Numbered from the stretch's first letter, positions 1 through 6,598 are shown. The stretch is DNA of 8,569 bases from an uncultured Clostridia bacterium (GCA_947306035.1 CAMZFG010000026.1:1-8569), one strand, 5' to 3'. A program made the numbers and translations. The notes: generated by a model from the sequence alone, not told the origin.

Positions 1-873
1 GTGCTCGGCCTGCAGGAGTTCCACGCTCTGCCGCGCGGCATACTGTATCCGCTTCTGATCCAGGCGGGCTACAAAGAGGTCATGATCGATCGCGGAGACG
101 ACACGTTCGATAACGGCGCGTCCACCCCGCTGTTCTATAAAGCAGACCGCCTTGAATTGCTGGATTGCGGTCACCTGCTCTATACCGACGCGCCGGATCT
201 GAATGCGGCCGCCTACCGATCGCTGCTCGGTTCCTACACCATGGCGCAGGTCAAGGCGAACGATTATTCCAAGAGCATCACCTGGGGCATTTTCCGCGTC
301 AAGGAAACGGGGCACGTTTTCATGGCCGCCTCGACGCACCTTTACTGGCGCAGGGACAACGACGTGCAGGACGACCGCGACGATATCTGGCGTCAGGTGC
401 AGGCCGCCGTTGCCAAAGAGACGCTGCTTGCCGCGCGGGACGCGTATCTGGCGCGGCCGGACGTGACGATCGAGAGCATGCCCGTTTTCGTCGGCGGCGA
501 CATGAACACGACGACGAGCGGTTCCACCTACACGACGCTGATGAACAACGCGCCGTCGTCTTCCGGCAACTATACCGATCAAAACGCCATGCGGAACACC
601 AATCTGCTGCTGCCGCTCAAACAGCGCATCCAGTATTCCACCAACCACCACCACGAGGGCAACTGGGACGATACGTACAACGTCTATGACGAACCGTACG
701 TGGCCGCCAGATCGAGCGCGTACGAAAATTCGCTCGATTATATCTTCGTCGACGCCGCCTCTGCGGCGAACGCCCGCATGACCGTCAAAGCCAGCGCCGC
801 GCTGTTCGATCCGTACGCCATGCTGGCCACCGACCACTGCCCGGTGATGATCGATTTCGACCTGGCCGACTGA
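1..873 (+). CDS. EEP-superfamily hydrolase (endonuclease/exonuclease/phosphatase fold), 5'-truncated
   Basis: This is the C-terminal 290 residues of a metal-dependent phosphoesterase-fold protein. The window begins inside the gene, so the first GTG is probably an internal Val (the VLGLQE context is the family's first metal-site strand) rather than the start. EEP landmarks appear in the right order: LQE with the metal-ligand Glu at residue 6, STHL with His113, GGDMN with Asp167 and Asn169, DYIF at 246-249, and TDHCPV with Asp278 and His279. Family members include DNases, AP endonucleases, sphingomyelinases and inositol phosphatases. The substrate cannot be told from the motifs. A His-rich stretch (NHHHEG, 215-220) is an unusual surface element. 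The N-terminus is missing, so secretion cannot be judged. No terminator hairpin follows the stop, and the rpmH promoter starts about 30 bases later. The fold is confident; the function is open. Confidence 0.85.
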   Translation: MLGLQEFHALPRGILYPLLIQAGYKEVMIDRGDDTFDNGASTPLFYKADRLELLDCGHLLYTDAPDLNAAAYRSLLGSYTMAQVKANDYSKSITWGIFRVKETGHVFMAASTHLYWRRDNDVQDDRDDIWRQVQAAVAKETLLAARDAYLARPDVTIESMPVFVGGDMNTTTSGSTYTTLMNNAPSSSGNYTDQNAMRNTNLLLPLKQRIQYSTNHHHEGNWDDTYNVYDEPYVAARSSAYENSLDYIFVDAASAANARMTVKASAALFDPYAMLATDHCPVMIDFDLAD

Positions 874-879
874 TATCCT

Positions 880-932
880 ATAAAAAAATAATATAAAAAA
901 GTCTTGACAAATCCGCTCAAATATGATTTAAT
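880..932 (+). promoter_or_regulatory. Promoter of the rpmH operon, extended -10 with upstream A-tracts
   Basis: TTGACA at 904-909 is a perfect -35. TTTAAT at 927-932 is a five-of-six -10, with the ideal 17-base spacer. TG at 924-925 sits one base before the -10, giving an extended -10. The 880-900 stretch just upstream is almost all A and T with two long A runs, which resembles an UP element. Transcription would start near 939-940, giving a leader of about 74 bases. This is the only clear promoter seen for the plus-strand operon. Confidence 0.85.
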
Positions 933-950
933 GTATTTTGTCACTGTAAA

Positions 951-983
951 AAGCGTTTCGGGATACGGTCCGAAAGTACGCTT
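951..983 (+). promoter_or_regulatory. Hairpin in the rpmH 5' leader
   Basis: AAGCGT (951-956) pairs with ACGCTT (978-983). TTCGG (957-961) pairs inside it with CCGAA (970-974). The result is an 11-bp stem with a three-base bulge (975-977) and an eight-base loop (962-969). No T-tract follows, so it is not an intrinsic terminator. It lies between the predicted transcript start and the rpmH Shine-Dalgarno (AAGGAGGTG, 1000-1008). It could stabilise the mRNA or serve in control. Only the pairing is observed; the role is inferred. Confidence 0.5.
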
Positions 984-1013
984 CCGATACCAATTTGACA
1001 AGGAGGTGCCACG

Positions 1014-1148
1014 ATGCTCAGAACCTATCAACCCAAAAAGCGTCAGAGAAAAAAAGAGCACGGTTTTAGAAAAAGAATGAAAACTGCCGACGGCAGAAAT
1101 GTTCTGAAAAGAAGACGCGCAAAAGGCAGAAAGAGACTGACTTATTAA
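1014..1148 (+). CDS. rpmH: 50S ribosomal protein L34
   Basis: This 44-residue, strongly basic protein has the invariant L34 pattern: an [10 protein letters not shown] start, EHGFRKRM in the middle (15-22), then T-x-DGRNVL, and [10 protein letters not shown] near the end (33-42). Length and composition match bacterial L34, which sits in the 50S subunit and contacts 23S rRNA. The start is fixed by AAGGAGGTG at 1000-1008, five bases before the ATG. Arg codons here are mostly AGA, unlike the CGC-rich genes downstream. It is the first gene of the operon, directly under the strong promoter at 904-932. A terminator-like hairpin follows the stop, so much of the transcription may end here. Confidence 0.97.
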   Translation: MLRTYQPKKRQRKKEHGFRKRMKTADGRNVLKRRRAKGRKRLTY

Positions 1149-1168
1149 GTCTTGCCGCCCACATAGAG

Positions 1169-1212
1169 AATCACCGATGTCTGCGGCGCTGTCACGGACA
1201 TCGGGATTTTTT
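1169..1212 (+). terminator. Terminator/attenuator between rpmH and rnpA
   Basis: CCGATGTCTG (1174-1183) pairs with CGGACATCGG (1195-1204), including one G-T wobble, around an 11-base loop. AATC (1169-1172) can extend the stem with GATT (1205-1208) past a bulged A1173. Six Ts follow (1207-1212), which is the form of a Rho-independent terminator. It lies 48 bases before the rnpA start, so it probably lowers rnpA and downstream expression relative to rpmH instead of ending the operon. That fits the large excess of ribosomal proteins over RNase P protein that cells need. Confidence 0.7.
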
Positions 1213-1260
1213 ATCAGACGAACTGCCACCCGACCGACGGAAGCGAGAGGACAGTGAACC

Positions 1261-1644
1261 ATGAAAAACTACGCCATCAAAGAACATCATCTCTACAACA
1301 AGGCGTTCAGCAAAGGCGCGCGCTTCGTAGGGCGCCTGACGGTGGTCTACGTGCTGCGCGACTACGCGGCCAAAAAACTGATGCTGGCCAACCCCGAAAA
1401 GCGCGCCATCAACCGCGTGGGCCTTTCCGTGGGCAAAAAGATCGGCGGAGCCGTGGCGCGCAACCGTGCCAAAAGGCTTTTGCGAGAGGCGTTTGCCGCC
1501 GTTAAAAAAGAGGGGCTCGCCACGGGCTATCTCATTGTGCTGGCCGCCCGCGAAGAGATCCGCGGCAAAAAGGAACAGGACGTAGAGAAAGAGCTGCGCC
1601 GCGCGTTTGCGATGCTGGGTCTTTGCAGGAGAGAAAACGCATGA
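1261..1644 (+). CDS. rnpA: Ribonuclease P protein component
   Basis: This 127-residue basic protein is the small subunit of RNase P, which joins the catalytic RNA (rnpB) to trim tRNA 5' leaders. The family signature, the RNR motif, is clear at residues 66-78 ([13 protein letters not shown]). It is preceded by [15 protein letters not shown] (51-65), the usual strand and helix ahead of it. LIVLAARE (91-98) matches the late strand. The length is typical. The ATG at 1261 is supported by GAGAGGA at 1245-1251. The gene follows rpmH after an attenuator-like hairpin. Its stop overlaps the yidD start as ATGA, so the two are probably translationally coupled. Confidence 0.96.
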   Translation: MKNYAIKEHHLYNKAFSKGARFVGRLTVVYVLRDYAAKKLMLANPEKRAINRVGLSVGKKIGGAVARNRAKRLLREAFAAVKKEGLATGYLIVLAAREEIRGKKEQDVEKELRRAFAMLGLCRRENA

Positions 1645-1982
1645 AATATCTTTGTATCTGGCTGATACGCTTTTATCAGAAGTGTCTGTCGCCGCTGAAA
1701 CGAAAACCCTGCTGTCGGTTCGTGCCGACGTGCTCCGCCTATGCCGTGGAGGCATTTGCCAAACGGGGCTTTTTCGCGGGATTGTTTCTGACCGTGGCGC
1801 GGGTGCTCCGGTGCCAACCGTTTTGCGCCGGCGGCTATGATCCCGTGCCCGAAAAGGGACTGTTTTACAGGGGTTCCCGCATCATACCGGCGCCCGACGA
1901 CTGCTGCGCGGACGGCAGCAACCCCCCGCGGGTACCTTTGCGTCCGAACACTCCGACACAATCGAAGGGAGAAAATCCATGA
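1641..1982 (+). CDS. yidD: Membrane protein insertion efficiency factor YidD
   Basis: This 113-residue protein belongs to the YidD/DUF37 family, a small membrane-associated protein that helps YidC insert proteins. Diagnostic motifs are an N-terminal amphipathic stretch ([12 protein letters not shown], 8-19), [15 protein letters not shown] (25-39) and [14 protein letters not shown] (57-70). The family core ends near residue 70. The remaining 43 residues form an unusual Pro- and Cys-containing tail (DDCC at 86-89) not expected in the typical 70-90-residue protein. I chose the ATG at 1641, where AGGAGAG at 1627-1633 is well placed. An upstream in-frame TTG at 1623 is less likely. The gene overlaps rnpA by four bases and yidC by four bases, so it is translated in step with both. 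Confidence 0.93.
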   Translation: MKYLCIWLIRFYQKCLSPLKRKPCCRFVPTCSAYAVEAFAKRGFFAGLFLTVARVLRCQPFCAGGYDPVPEKGLFYRGSRIIPAPDDCCADGSNPPRVPLRPNTPTQSKGENP

Positions 1983-3619
1983 AAAGAATGAAAACAACGG
2001 GCAGAGTTCTGGCGCTGGCGCTGGCTTTGGTCACGCTGGTCGCGCTGTTCGCTTCCTGCGGTAAAACGGCGACCGCCGATTACAGCTGGAAGGCCGAATA
2101 CGGCAACGACCGCGACCCGGCCGTGGCCTATTTTGCCGCCACTCTGTCCCTGAACGCCGAGGCGCGCGAAAAATTCACCGCCGCCGCCCGTGGCTACAAC
2201 ATGAGCGCCGAGGGCTTTGACGACGCCGAACTGCCCGATCCCGATCCCACGGGCGTCAGTTTAGACGGTGCCAAAGCGGCGCTGGATCTGGTCAAACCCG
2301 CCGACGACGCCTCGCAGTTGAAGTTCAACGAATACCGCGACGCCCTGACCGCCGAGCAGGTCACCGAAACGGTGGCGCGCATGGCGACCGAGGTCGATCT
2401 CGGCGCCAAACGGGGCTTTATCGCCGCCATTCTGACCGGCATCGGCCAGTTTTTGCGCATTCTGACCAAACTGTTCGGTGGCAGTTACGTGTGGGCGCTG
2501 TTCCTGTTTGCCATCGTGGTCGAAGTCCTGCTGCTGCCCTTTGCCATCAAACAGCAGAAAAACTCCATCAAGCAGGCCCGCCTGCGTCCCAAAGAGATGG
2601 CCATTCGCAAAAAATACGCCGGGCGCAACGACCAGACGACCCAGCGCAAGATGAGCGAAGAGATCCAAAGACTGTATCAGCAAGAGGGCTTTAACCCCAT
2701 GGGCGGCTGCCTGCCCATGCTGATCCAGCTCCCGATCATTCTGGCCCTGTACCAGATCGTGATCGACCCGCTGCAGTACGTGCTCGGCAAAGTCTCGACC
2801 CTGTCGGCCGCCCTGACCACCTACTGCAACACCGCGAGAGCCGCCGGCGGTCTCGGTATGAACCTCGGCAATTCCCGCGGCACGATCGAGGTGTTGTCCA
2901 ATCTGGGCGACGGCAAGCTGGATGGTCTGCAGAACTTTGCCTATTTCTCCAACGCCGGCGAGTGCTATACCGCCCTGACCGAGAACGTGACCATTCCGAA
3001 CTTCAATCTGTTCGGCCAGAACATGGGCCTGACCCCCAGCATCCTGTTCGGCAATTTCAAGGCCTACTGGTGGCTGCTGTTCGTGCCGCTGCTCACCTTT
3101 GCTTTCTACTTTGCCAGCATGAAGCTGATGCGCAAACTGACCTTCCAGCCCGTCGCCGTCGATCAGCAGACCGGCTGCTCCAACAACATCATGGACGTCG
3201 CCATGCCCGCGATGAGCGTGTATATCGCCTTTATCGTGCCGGCCGCCGTGGGTATTTACTGGATCTTCAAATCCATCATCACCACGCTGCGTCAGTTTAT
3301 CATGTATAAGGCCATGCCGCTGCCCGTCTTTACCGAGGAAGATTACAAGGCCGCCGAGCGCGAACTGAAGGGCAAAAAGCCCGATAAGAAGCAGGCCGGC
3401 GTCAAGACCACCAAGAGCGGCGTGCAGGTGCGGTCGCTCCATCACATCGACGACGATGACGAGCCGCTGCCGCCGCCCGTGCCGGATCCCGTAGAAAAAG
3501 AGGAGACCAAATCAGAAAAGGACGAGGCCGACAGCGAACAGACCGAAAAAGAGGAGACCGACGAGGCCGAAACGACCAACGACAGCAAGTCGCCCGAAGA
3601 AAGAGAAGAGGAACAATAA
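1979..3619 (+). CDS. yidC: Membrane protein insertase YidC/SpoIIIJ-type, predicted lipoprotein
   Basis: This 546-residue Oxa1/YidC-family insertase places proteins in the cytoplasmic membrane with or without SecYEG. It starts with a signal segment (residues 5-25) ending in a lipobox-like LFASC, with Cys27 the probable lipidated residue. A soluble stretch (28-150) follows, longer than in SpoIIIJ. Core landmarks are a membrane helix at 170-190, a cytoplasmic Lys/Arg/Gln-rich hairpin (191-238), [15 protein letters not shown] (239-253), and helices at about 243-262, 361-380 and 408-430. Two features are odd: Glu182 sits where SpoIIIJ has its groove Arg, and a roughly 95-residue loop (263-360) replaces a short one. 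The tail is basic at 454-485 and then very acidic from 491. AAGGGAG at 1965-1971 supports the start, which overlaps the yidD stop. Confidence 0.95.
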   Translation: MKRMKTTGRVLALALALVTLVALFASCGKTATADYSWKAEYGNDRDPAVAYFAATLSLNAEAREKFTAAARGYNMSAEGFDDAELPDPDPTGVSLDGAKAALDLVKPADDASQLKFNEYRDALTAEQVTETVARMATEVDLGAKRGFIAAILTGIGQFLRILTKLFGGSYVWALFLFAIVVEVLLLPFAIKQQKNSIKQARLRPKEMAIRKKYAGRNDQTTQRKMSEEIQRLYQQEGFNPMGGCLPMLIQLPIILALYQIVIDPLQYVLGKVSTLSAALTTYCNTARAAGGLGMNLGNSRGTIEVLSNLGDGKLDGLQNFAYFSNAGECYTALTENVTIPNFNLFGQNMGLTPSILFGNFKAYWWLLFVPLLTFAFYFASMKLMRKLTFQPVAVDQQTGCSNNIMDVAMPAMSVYIAFIVPAAVGIYWIFKSIITTLRQFIMYKAMPLPVFTEEDYKAAERELKGKKPDKKQAGVKTTKSGVQVRSLHHIDDDDEPLPPPVPDPVEKEETKSEKDEADSEQTEKEETDEAETTNDSKSPEEREEEQ

Positions 3620-3620
3620 T

Positions 3621-4316
3621 ATGAAAAAAGAGATCATCGTAACGGCCAAGACCGTTGAGGAGGCCGTTGAAAAGGCCGCCGCCGAGTTGGGCGCGCCCGA
3701 CCGCGAGGCCATTGCATATACCGTGCTGGAAGAGCCGAAAAAAGGTTTTCTGGGTCTGGGCGCAACGCCCGCCAAGATCGAGGCCTCTTACCAGCAAAAG
3801 GGCGCCGACGCGGCGCTGGAACTGATCCGCACGCTGGTGCGGGAAATGGGTCTTGACGCCACCGTCACCATGACCGACGGCGAGGACGACAACAAGATCA
3901 TCAAAGTGGACGGCGACAGCGCGGGCGTGCTGATCGGCCACCACGGCGACACGCTGGATTCTCTGCAGTACCTGGCCAACCTGGCCGCCAACAAGAAAAC
4001 GGCGGGCGAAAAGCGGGAATACTGCCGCGTGACCGTTGACGTGGAGAACTACCGCGCCAAACGCGAAGAGACCCTGCGGGCGCTGGCGCGCCGCATGGCC
4101 GACAAGGTCCTGCGCTACAAAAAGAGCGTGATGCTGGAGCCGATGAACCCCTACGAACGCCGCATCATCCACTCCGAGATCCAGAACATCGAGGGCGTTT
4201 CCACCAACTCCATCGGCAGCGAGAACAACCGCAAAGTGGTGCTCTATCTGGATACCGAGGGCGCGACCGCGGGCAAAAAGCAAGCGGACGACGAGGACGA
4301 ATTCGGCGAATTCTGA
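3621..4316 (+). CDS. jag: RNA-binding protein KhpB/Jag (Jag_N, KH and R3H domains)
   Basis: This 231-residue cytoplasmic RNA-binding protein is also called EloR or KhpB. It acts with KhpA and influences cell elongation and division in Gram-positive bacteria. Domains run in the usual order. Jag_N (about 1-55) carries the KKGFLGLGATPAKI motif (40-53). A type II KH domain (about 75-145) has the GxxG loop IGHHG (105-109). An R3H domain (about 150-212) has the R-x3-H pair Arg180/His184 in ERRIIH. A short acidic tail follows (223-231). The gene starts one base after the yidC stop, and its ribosome site (AAGAGGAA, 3606-3613) lies inside the end of yidC. The pairing with yidC is conserved across Bacillota. 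A hairpin follows the stop. Confidence 0.96.
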   Translation: MKKEIIVTAKTVEEAVEKAAAELGAPDREAIAYTVLEEPKKGFLGLGATPAKIEASYQQKGADAALELIRTLVREMGLDATVTMTDGEDDNKIIKVDGDSAGVLIGHHGDTLDSLQYLANLAANKKTAGEKREYCRVTVDVENYRAKREETLRALARRMADKVLRYKKSVMLEPMNPYERRIIHSEIQNIEGVSTNSIGSENNRKVVLYLDTEGATAGKKQADDEDEFGEF

Positions 4317-4332
4317 TCGCGCCGCGAAAACC

Positions 4333-4360
4333 GGGCCGACTCCGACGAGTCGGCCCTTTT
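4333..4360 (+). terminator. Perfect hairpin with short T-tract between jag and mnmE
   Basis: GGGCCGACTC (4333-4342) pairs perfectly with GAGTCGGCCC (4347-4356) around a four-base loop (CGAC), followed by four Ts (4357-4360). The mnmE ribosome site GGGAGG (4361-4366) starts on the next base. The T-tract is short, so leaky termination is more likely than a full stop, and mnmE would be expressed at a reduced level by read-through. No separate mnmE promoter is evident in the 54-base gap. Confidence 0.65.
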
Positions 4361-4370
4361 GGGAGGCAGT

Positions 4371-5738
4371 ATGCATCTGACGGATACCATTGCGGCCATA
4401 TCGACGCCGCGGGGAAAAGGCGGCGTTGCCGTGATCCGCATCTCCGGTCCGGAGGCGGCCGCCGTTCTCGGGCGGGTCTTTTTTGCCGCGGTCGCGCCCG
4501 AAAAAAGGCCGCGCCGCGTTTGCTTCGGCGTCATTCGCAACGCCGCGGGCGAGGCGGTAGACGAGGGGCTCGGCGTGTTTTTTGCCGCGCCCGCTTCCTT
4601 TACGGGCGAGGACGTGGCCGAGATCTCCTGCCACGGCGGCATGCTGGTGACAGAGACGGTGCTGGGGCTCGTGTTAGCGGCCGGCGCGCGCATGGCAGAG
4701 GCCGGCGAATTCACCCGCCGCGCGCTGACAAACGGCAAAATGCGGCTGTCCGAGGCCGAGGCGCTGGGCGCGCTGCTCGATGCGGGTACCGCTGGGCAAA
4801 TGGCGCTGGCGCGGGGCGGCATGGAGGGCAGACTGGCCGACGCGGTGCGCGACGCTTACGCGCGCCTGTCGCTGATCTTGTCGGACGTGTACGCCAAGAT
4901 CGATTTTCCCGACGAAGATCTCAACAGCATGAACGCCGACGAGTTGTGCGCGGCGTGGCAAAAACTGGCCGACGACGTCGGATGTCTGGCAGACACCTGG
5001 CAGTCGGGACGCGCCGTGGCGGAGGGCATCGAAACGGTCATCTGCGGCCCGGTCAACGCGGGCAAATCCACGCTGTATAACGCCCTGGTGGGCCGCGAGG
5101 CCGCCATCGTCACCGACGTGGCGGGCACGACGCGCGACGTTCTTTCCGAGACCGTGTCGCTCGGGCGGGTAACGCTGCGCCTGTCGGATACGGCCGGCCT
5201 GCGCGAGACCGCGGACACGGTCGAGAAGATCGGCGTGGATCGGGCGCTGGCGGCGGCCGAACGGGCGGAGTTGATCTTTGCCGTGTTCGACGGCGAAAAA
5301 GAGCCGGACGCGGCGGACAGAGCGCTTGCCGGGAAACTGGCGGCGCTGGACGGCACCGTGATCGCCGTGGTCAACAAGAGCGACCGCCCCTGCCGACTGC
5401 CGACGACGTTTTTGCAGAATTTCGATACCGTAGTCCGACTTGCGGCCAAAAACGGCGAGATCGAGCCCCTCGTTCGGGCGGTGGAAGAACGCTACTTTAC
5501 CGAGGGCATCGACCTGCGGCACGATCCGGTCGTGGCCAACGCCCGGCAGTACGCGGCGCTGACCAAAGCAAAAGAAGCGCTCGGCCGGGCGATCGCGGCA
5601 TTGCGGGATGGATTGCCGCTTGACGCGGCGTGCGTCGAGGCGGAGTCCGCCATGCAGGCGCTCGGCGAGGTGGACGGCCGCACTGTGGACGAGGATATCG
5701 TGGCCGACATTTTCTCCCATTTCTGCGTAGGAAAGTAA
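4371..5738 (+). CDS. mnmE: tRNA modification GTPase MnmE
   Basis: This 455-residue GTPase works with MnmG (GidA) to modify uridine 34 at C5 in certain tRNAs (cmnm5U/nm5U-type). The N-terminal folate-binding TrmE domain opens with DTIAAISTPRGKGGVAVIRI and contains FTGEDVAEISCHGG. The G domain sits within helical regions and has all its motifs: P-loop GPVNAGKST (226-234), GTTRD (252-256), DTAG (273-276) and NKSD (335-338). The C-terminus ends FCVGK (451-455), with the conserved catalytic-motif Cys452. The length is normal. The ATG at 4371 has GGGAGG four bases upstream; an in-frame TTG at 4359 is rejected because it lies inside the preceding hairpin's T-tract. mnmG does not follow, which is unusual. 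A bidirectional terminator closes the operon. Confidence 0.97.
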   Translation: MHLTDTIAAISTPRGKGGVAVIRISGPEAAAVLGRVFFAAVAPEKRPRRVCFGVIRNAAGEAVDEGLGVFFAAPASFTGEDVAEISCHGGMLVTETVLGLVLAAGARMAEAGEFTRRALTNGKMRLSEAEALGALLDAGTAGQMALARGGMEGRLADAVRDAYARLSLILSDVYAKIDFPDEDLNSMNADELCAAWQKLADDVGCLADTWQSGRAVAEGIETVICGPVNAGKSTLYNALVGREAAIVTDVAGTTRDVLSETVSLGRVTLRLSDTAGLRETADTVEKIGVDRALAAAERAELIFAVFDGEKEPDAADRALAGKLAALDGTVIAVVNKSDRPCRLPTTFLQNFDTVVRLAAKNGEIEPLVRAVEERYFTEGIDLRHDPVVANARQYAALTKAKEALGRAIAALRDGLPLDAACVEAESAMQALGEVDGRTVDEDIVADIFSHFCVGK

Positions 5739-5747
5739 CGTAAAACG

Positions 5748-5776
5748 AAAAAGCCGACCCGTCGGGTCGGCTTTTT
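5748..5776. terminator. Bidirectional intrinsic terminator between convergent mnmE and murI
   Basis: AAAAAGCCGACCC (5748-5760) pairs perfectly with GGGTCGGCTTTTT (5764-5776) around a three-base loop. The GC core is flanked by A5 on one side and T5 on the other, so it can end transcripts on both strands. It lies nine bases after the mnmE stop. On the minus strand the murI stop codon (5778-5776) shares one base with it. It therefore serves both operons. Confidence 0.9.
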
Positions 5777-6567
5777 CAATGCGCGCAATAAAGGGAATAC
5801 AACCGCGCGCGGCCCGCGGGCGACGTGGCCGTCAGGGTGACAAAGCCCCCGGACGGGGCGGGATTTAACAGGTTTTGCCGTTGCAGGACCCGCGCGGTCT
5901 GCCCGACCGTGCCGTTCGTGCCGTCAAAGAACGGTACGTCGCCGAACACGCGCGTCAGCGACGCCCGCGCCAGAGGGAAATGGGTGCAGCCCAGCACCAC
6001 GGCAAAGGGCCGCGGCAGGCCGCGCGTCAACTGCCGGAGGTAACGATCCATATCGGGGCCGTCGGCTTTGCCCGCCTCGATCAGGGGCACCATGCCGGGC
6101 GCCGGCAGGGGTATGACCCGCTCGCGCTCGCACGGCGGGACCAACGCCCTGAAACGATCGGAGCGCAGCGTGGCGGCTGTGCCGAGCACCAGAACGGTGC
6201 CGCTCACGGCGGCCAGCGCGGGCCTGACGGCCGGTTCCATGCCGACGACGGGCGTGTTTGAAAAGCGCCGCCGCAAACTTTGCGCCGCCGCGGCCGTGGC
6301 GGTGTTGCAGGCCAGCACCAGCGCTTTGCAGCGCCGCTCGCACAAAAGATGATCGGCGGCCGCCTGCGTCAGGGAGCGGATTTCCGTCTCGCTCCGGTCG
6401 CCGTAGGGGGCGTTGGCGGTGTCGCCCCAATAGACGAAATGTTCATGCGGCAGCGCTTTCTGCAGCGCCCACAGCACGGTAAGACCGCCGACGCCGGAGT
6501 CGAAGACCGCCACGGCGTCGGTCGGAGAATGCGATAAAAAAACACCCGTTTCGGGGGTAATGGCCAT
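5776..6567 (-). CDS. murI: Glutamate racemase
   Basis: This 263-residue cofactor-independent racemase turns L-glutamate into the D-glutamate used in peptidoglycan stem peptides. Family motifs are complete: VFDSGVGGLTVL (21-32, with Asp23 and Ser24), WGDTANAPYG (47-56), ACNTAT (86-91) with the first catalytic Cys87, GMEPAV (109-114), and LGCTHFP (192-198) with the second catalytic Cys194 and His196. About 15 residues precede the family's usual first strand. The ATG at 6567 is still the best start, because AGGAGG lies five bases upstream (6578-6573). It is the last gene of a minus-strand operon, 27 bases after dusB. A 15-bp inverted repeat encloses its start region. Its stop touches the shared terminator. 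Confidence 0.96.
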   Translation of the reverse strand: MAITPETGVFLSHSPTDAVAVFDSGVGGLTVLWALQKALPHEHFVYWGDTANAPYGDRSETEIRSLTQAAADHLLCERRCKALVLACNTATAAAAQSLRRRFSNTPVVGMEPAVRPALAAVSGTVLVLGTAATLRSDRFRALVPPCERERVIPLPAPGMVPLIEAGKADGPDMDRYLRQLTRGLPRPFAVVLGCTHFPLARASLTRVFGDVPFFDGTNGTVGQTARVLQRQNLLNPAPSGGFVTLTATSPAGRARLYSLYCAH

Positions 6568-6598
6568 ATCTGCCTCCTCCTACCGGGTGCTTTTTTAT
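6534..6598 (-). promoter_or_regulatory. Long inverted repeat enclosing the murI ribosome site and start codon
   Basis: Plus-strand 6534-6548 and 6584-6598 are inverted copies matching at 14 of 15 positions. The one difference becomes a G-U pair in the minus-strand transcript. The transcript would form a 15-bp stem (AT-rich outer part, CACCCG core) with a 35-base loop holding the murI AGGAGG and ATG. The dusB stop lies in the 5' arm. The 3' arm ends in a U7 run inside murI codons 9-11. It could be an attenuator or terminator for dusB, or a translation-control fold. The pairing is seen; the function is inferred. Confidence 0.5.

Noticed and set aside
874..1013. Possible replication origin next to rpmH
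   Set aside because: The spacer is AT-rich but short, is explained by promoter and leader, and has no DnaA-box-like repeats.
738..1262. 174-codon minus-strand open frame over the rpmH region
   Set aside because: It covers the rpmH gene, promoter and attenuator in antisense and has no ribosome site or motif of its own.
2261..3445. 394-codon open frame on the minus strand, opposite yidC
   Set aside because: It is fully antisense to a confident yidC, its product is His/Gly/Gln-rich low-complexity sequence, and it has no recognisable motif. High GC makes such long antisense frames common.
4359..4370. Upstream TTG start for mnmE adding four residues
   Set aside because: It would begin in the T-tract of the hairpin and overlap the GGGAGG ribosome site; ATG 4371 has correct spacing and the normal MnmE N-terminus.
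3402..4634. 410-codon minus-strand open frame across the yidC end, jag and the mnmE start
   Set aside because: It overlaps three well-supported genes and a hairpin spacer, and its product has no family-like motif.
4674..5720. 348-codon minus-strand open frame opposite mnmE
   Set aside because: It is antisense to mnmE, whose every GTPase motif is intact; the composition is that of a GC-rich shadow frame.
6536..6542. Seven-base A/T homopolymer inside murI as a phase-variation tract
   Set aside because: The tract is short and murI is normally essential, so on/off switching is unlikely; the run is better explained as part of the inverted repeat.
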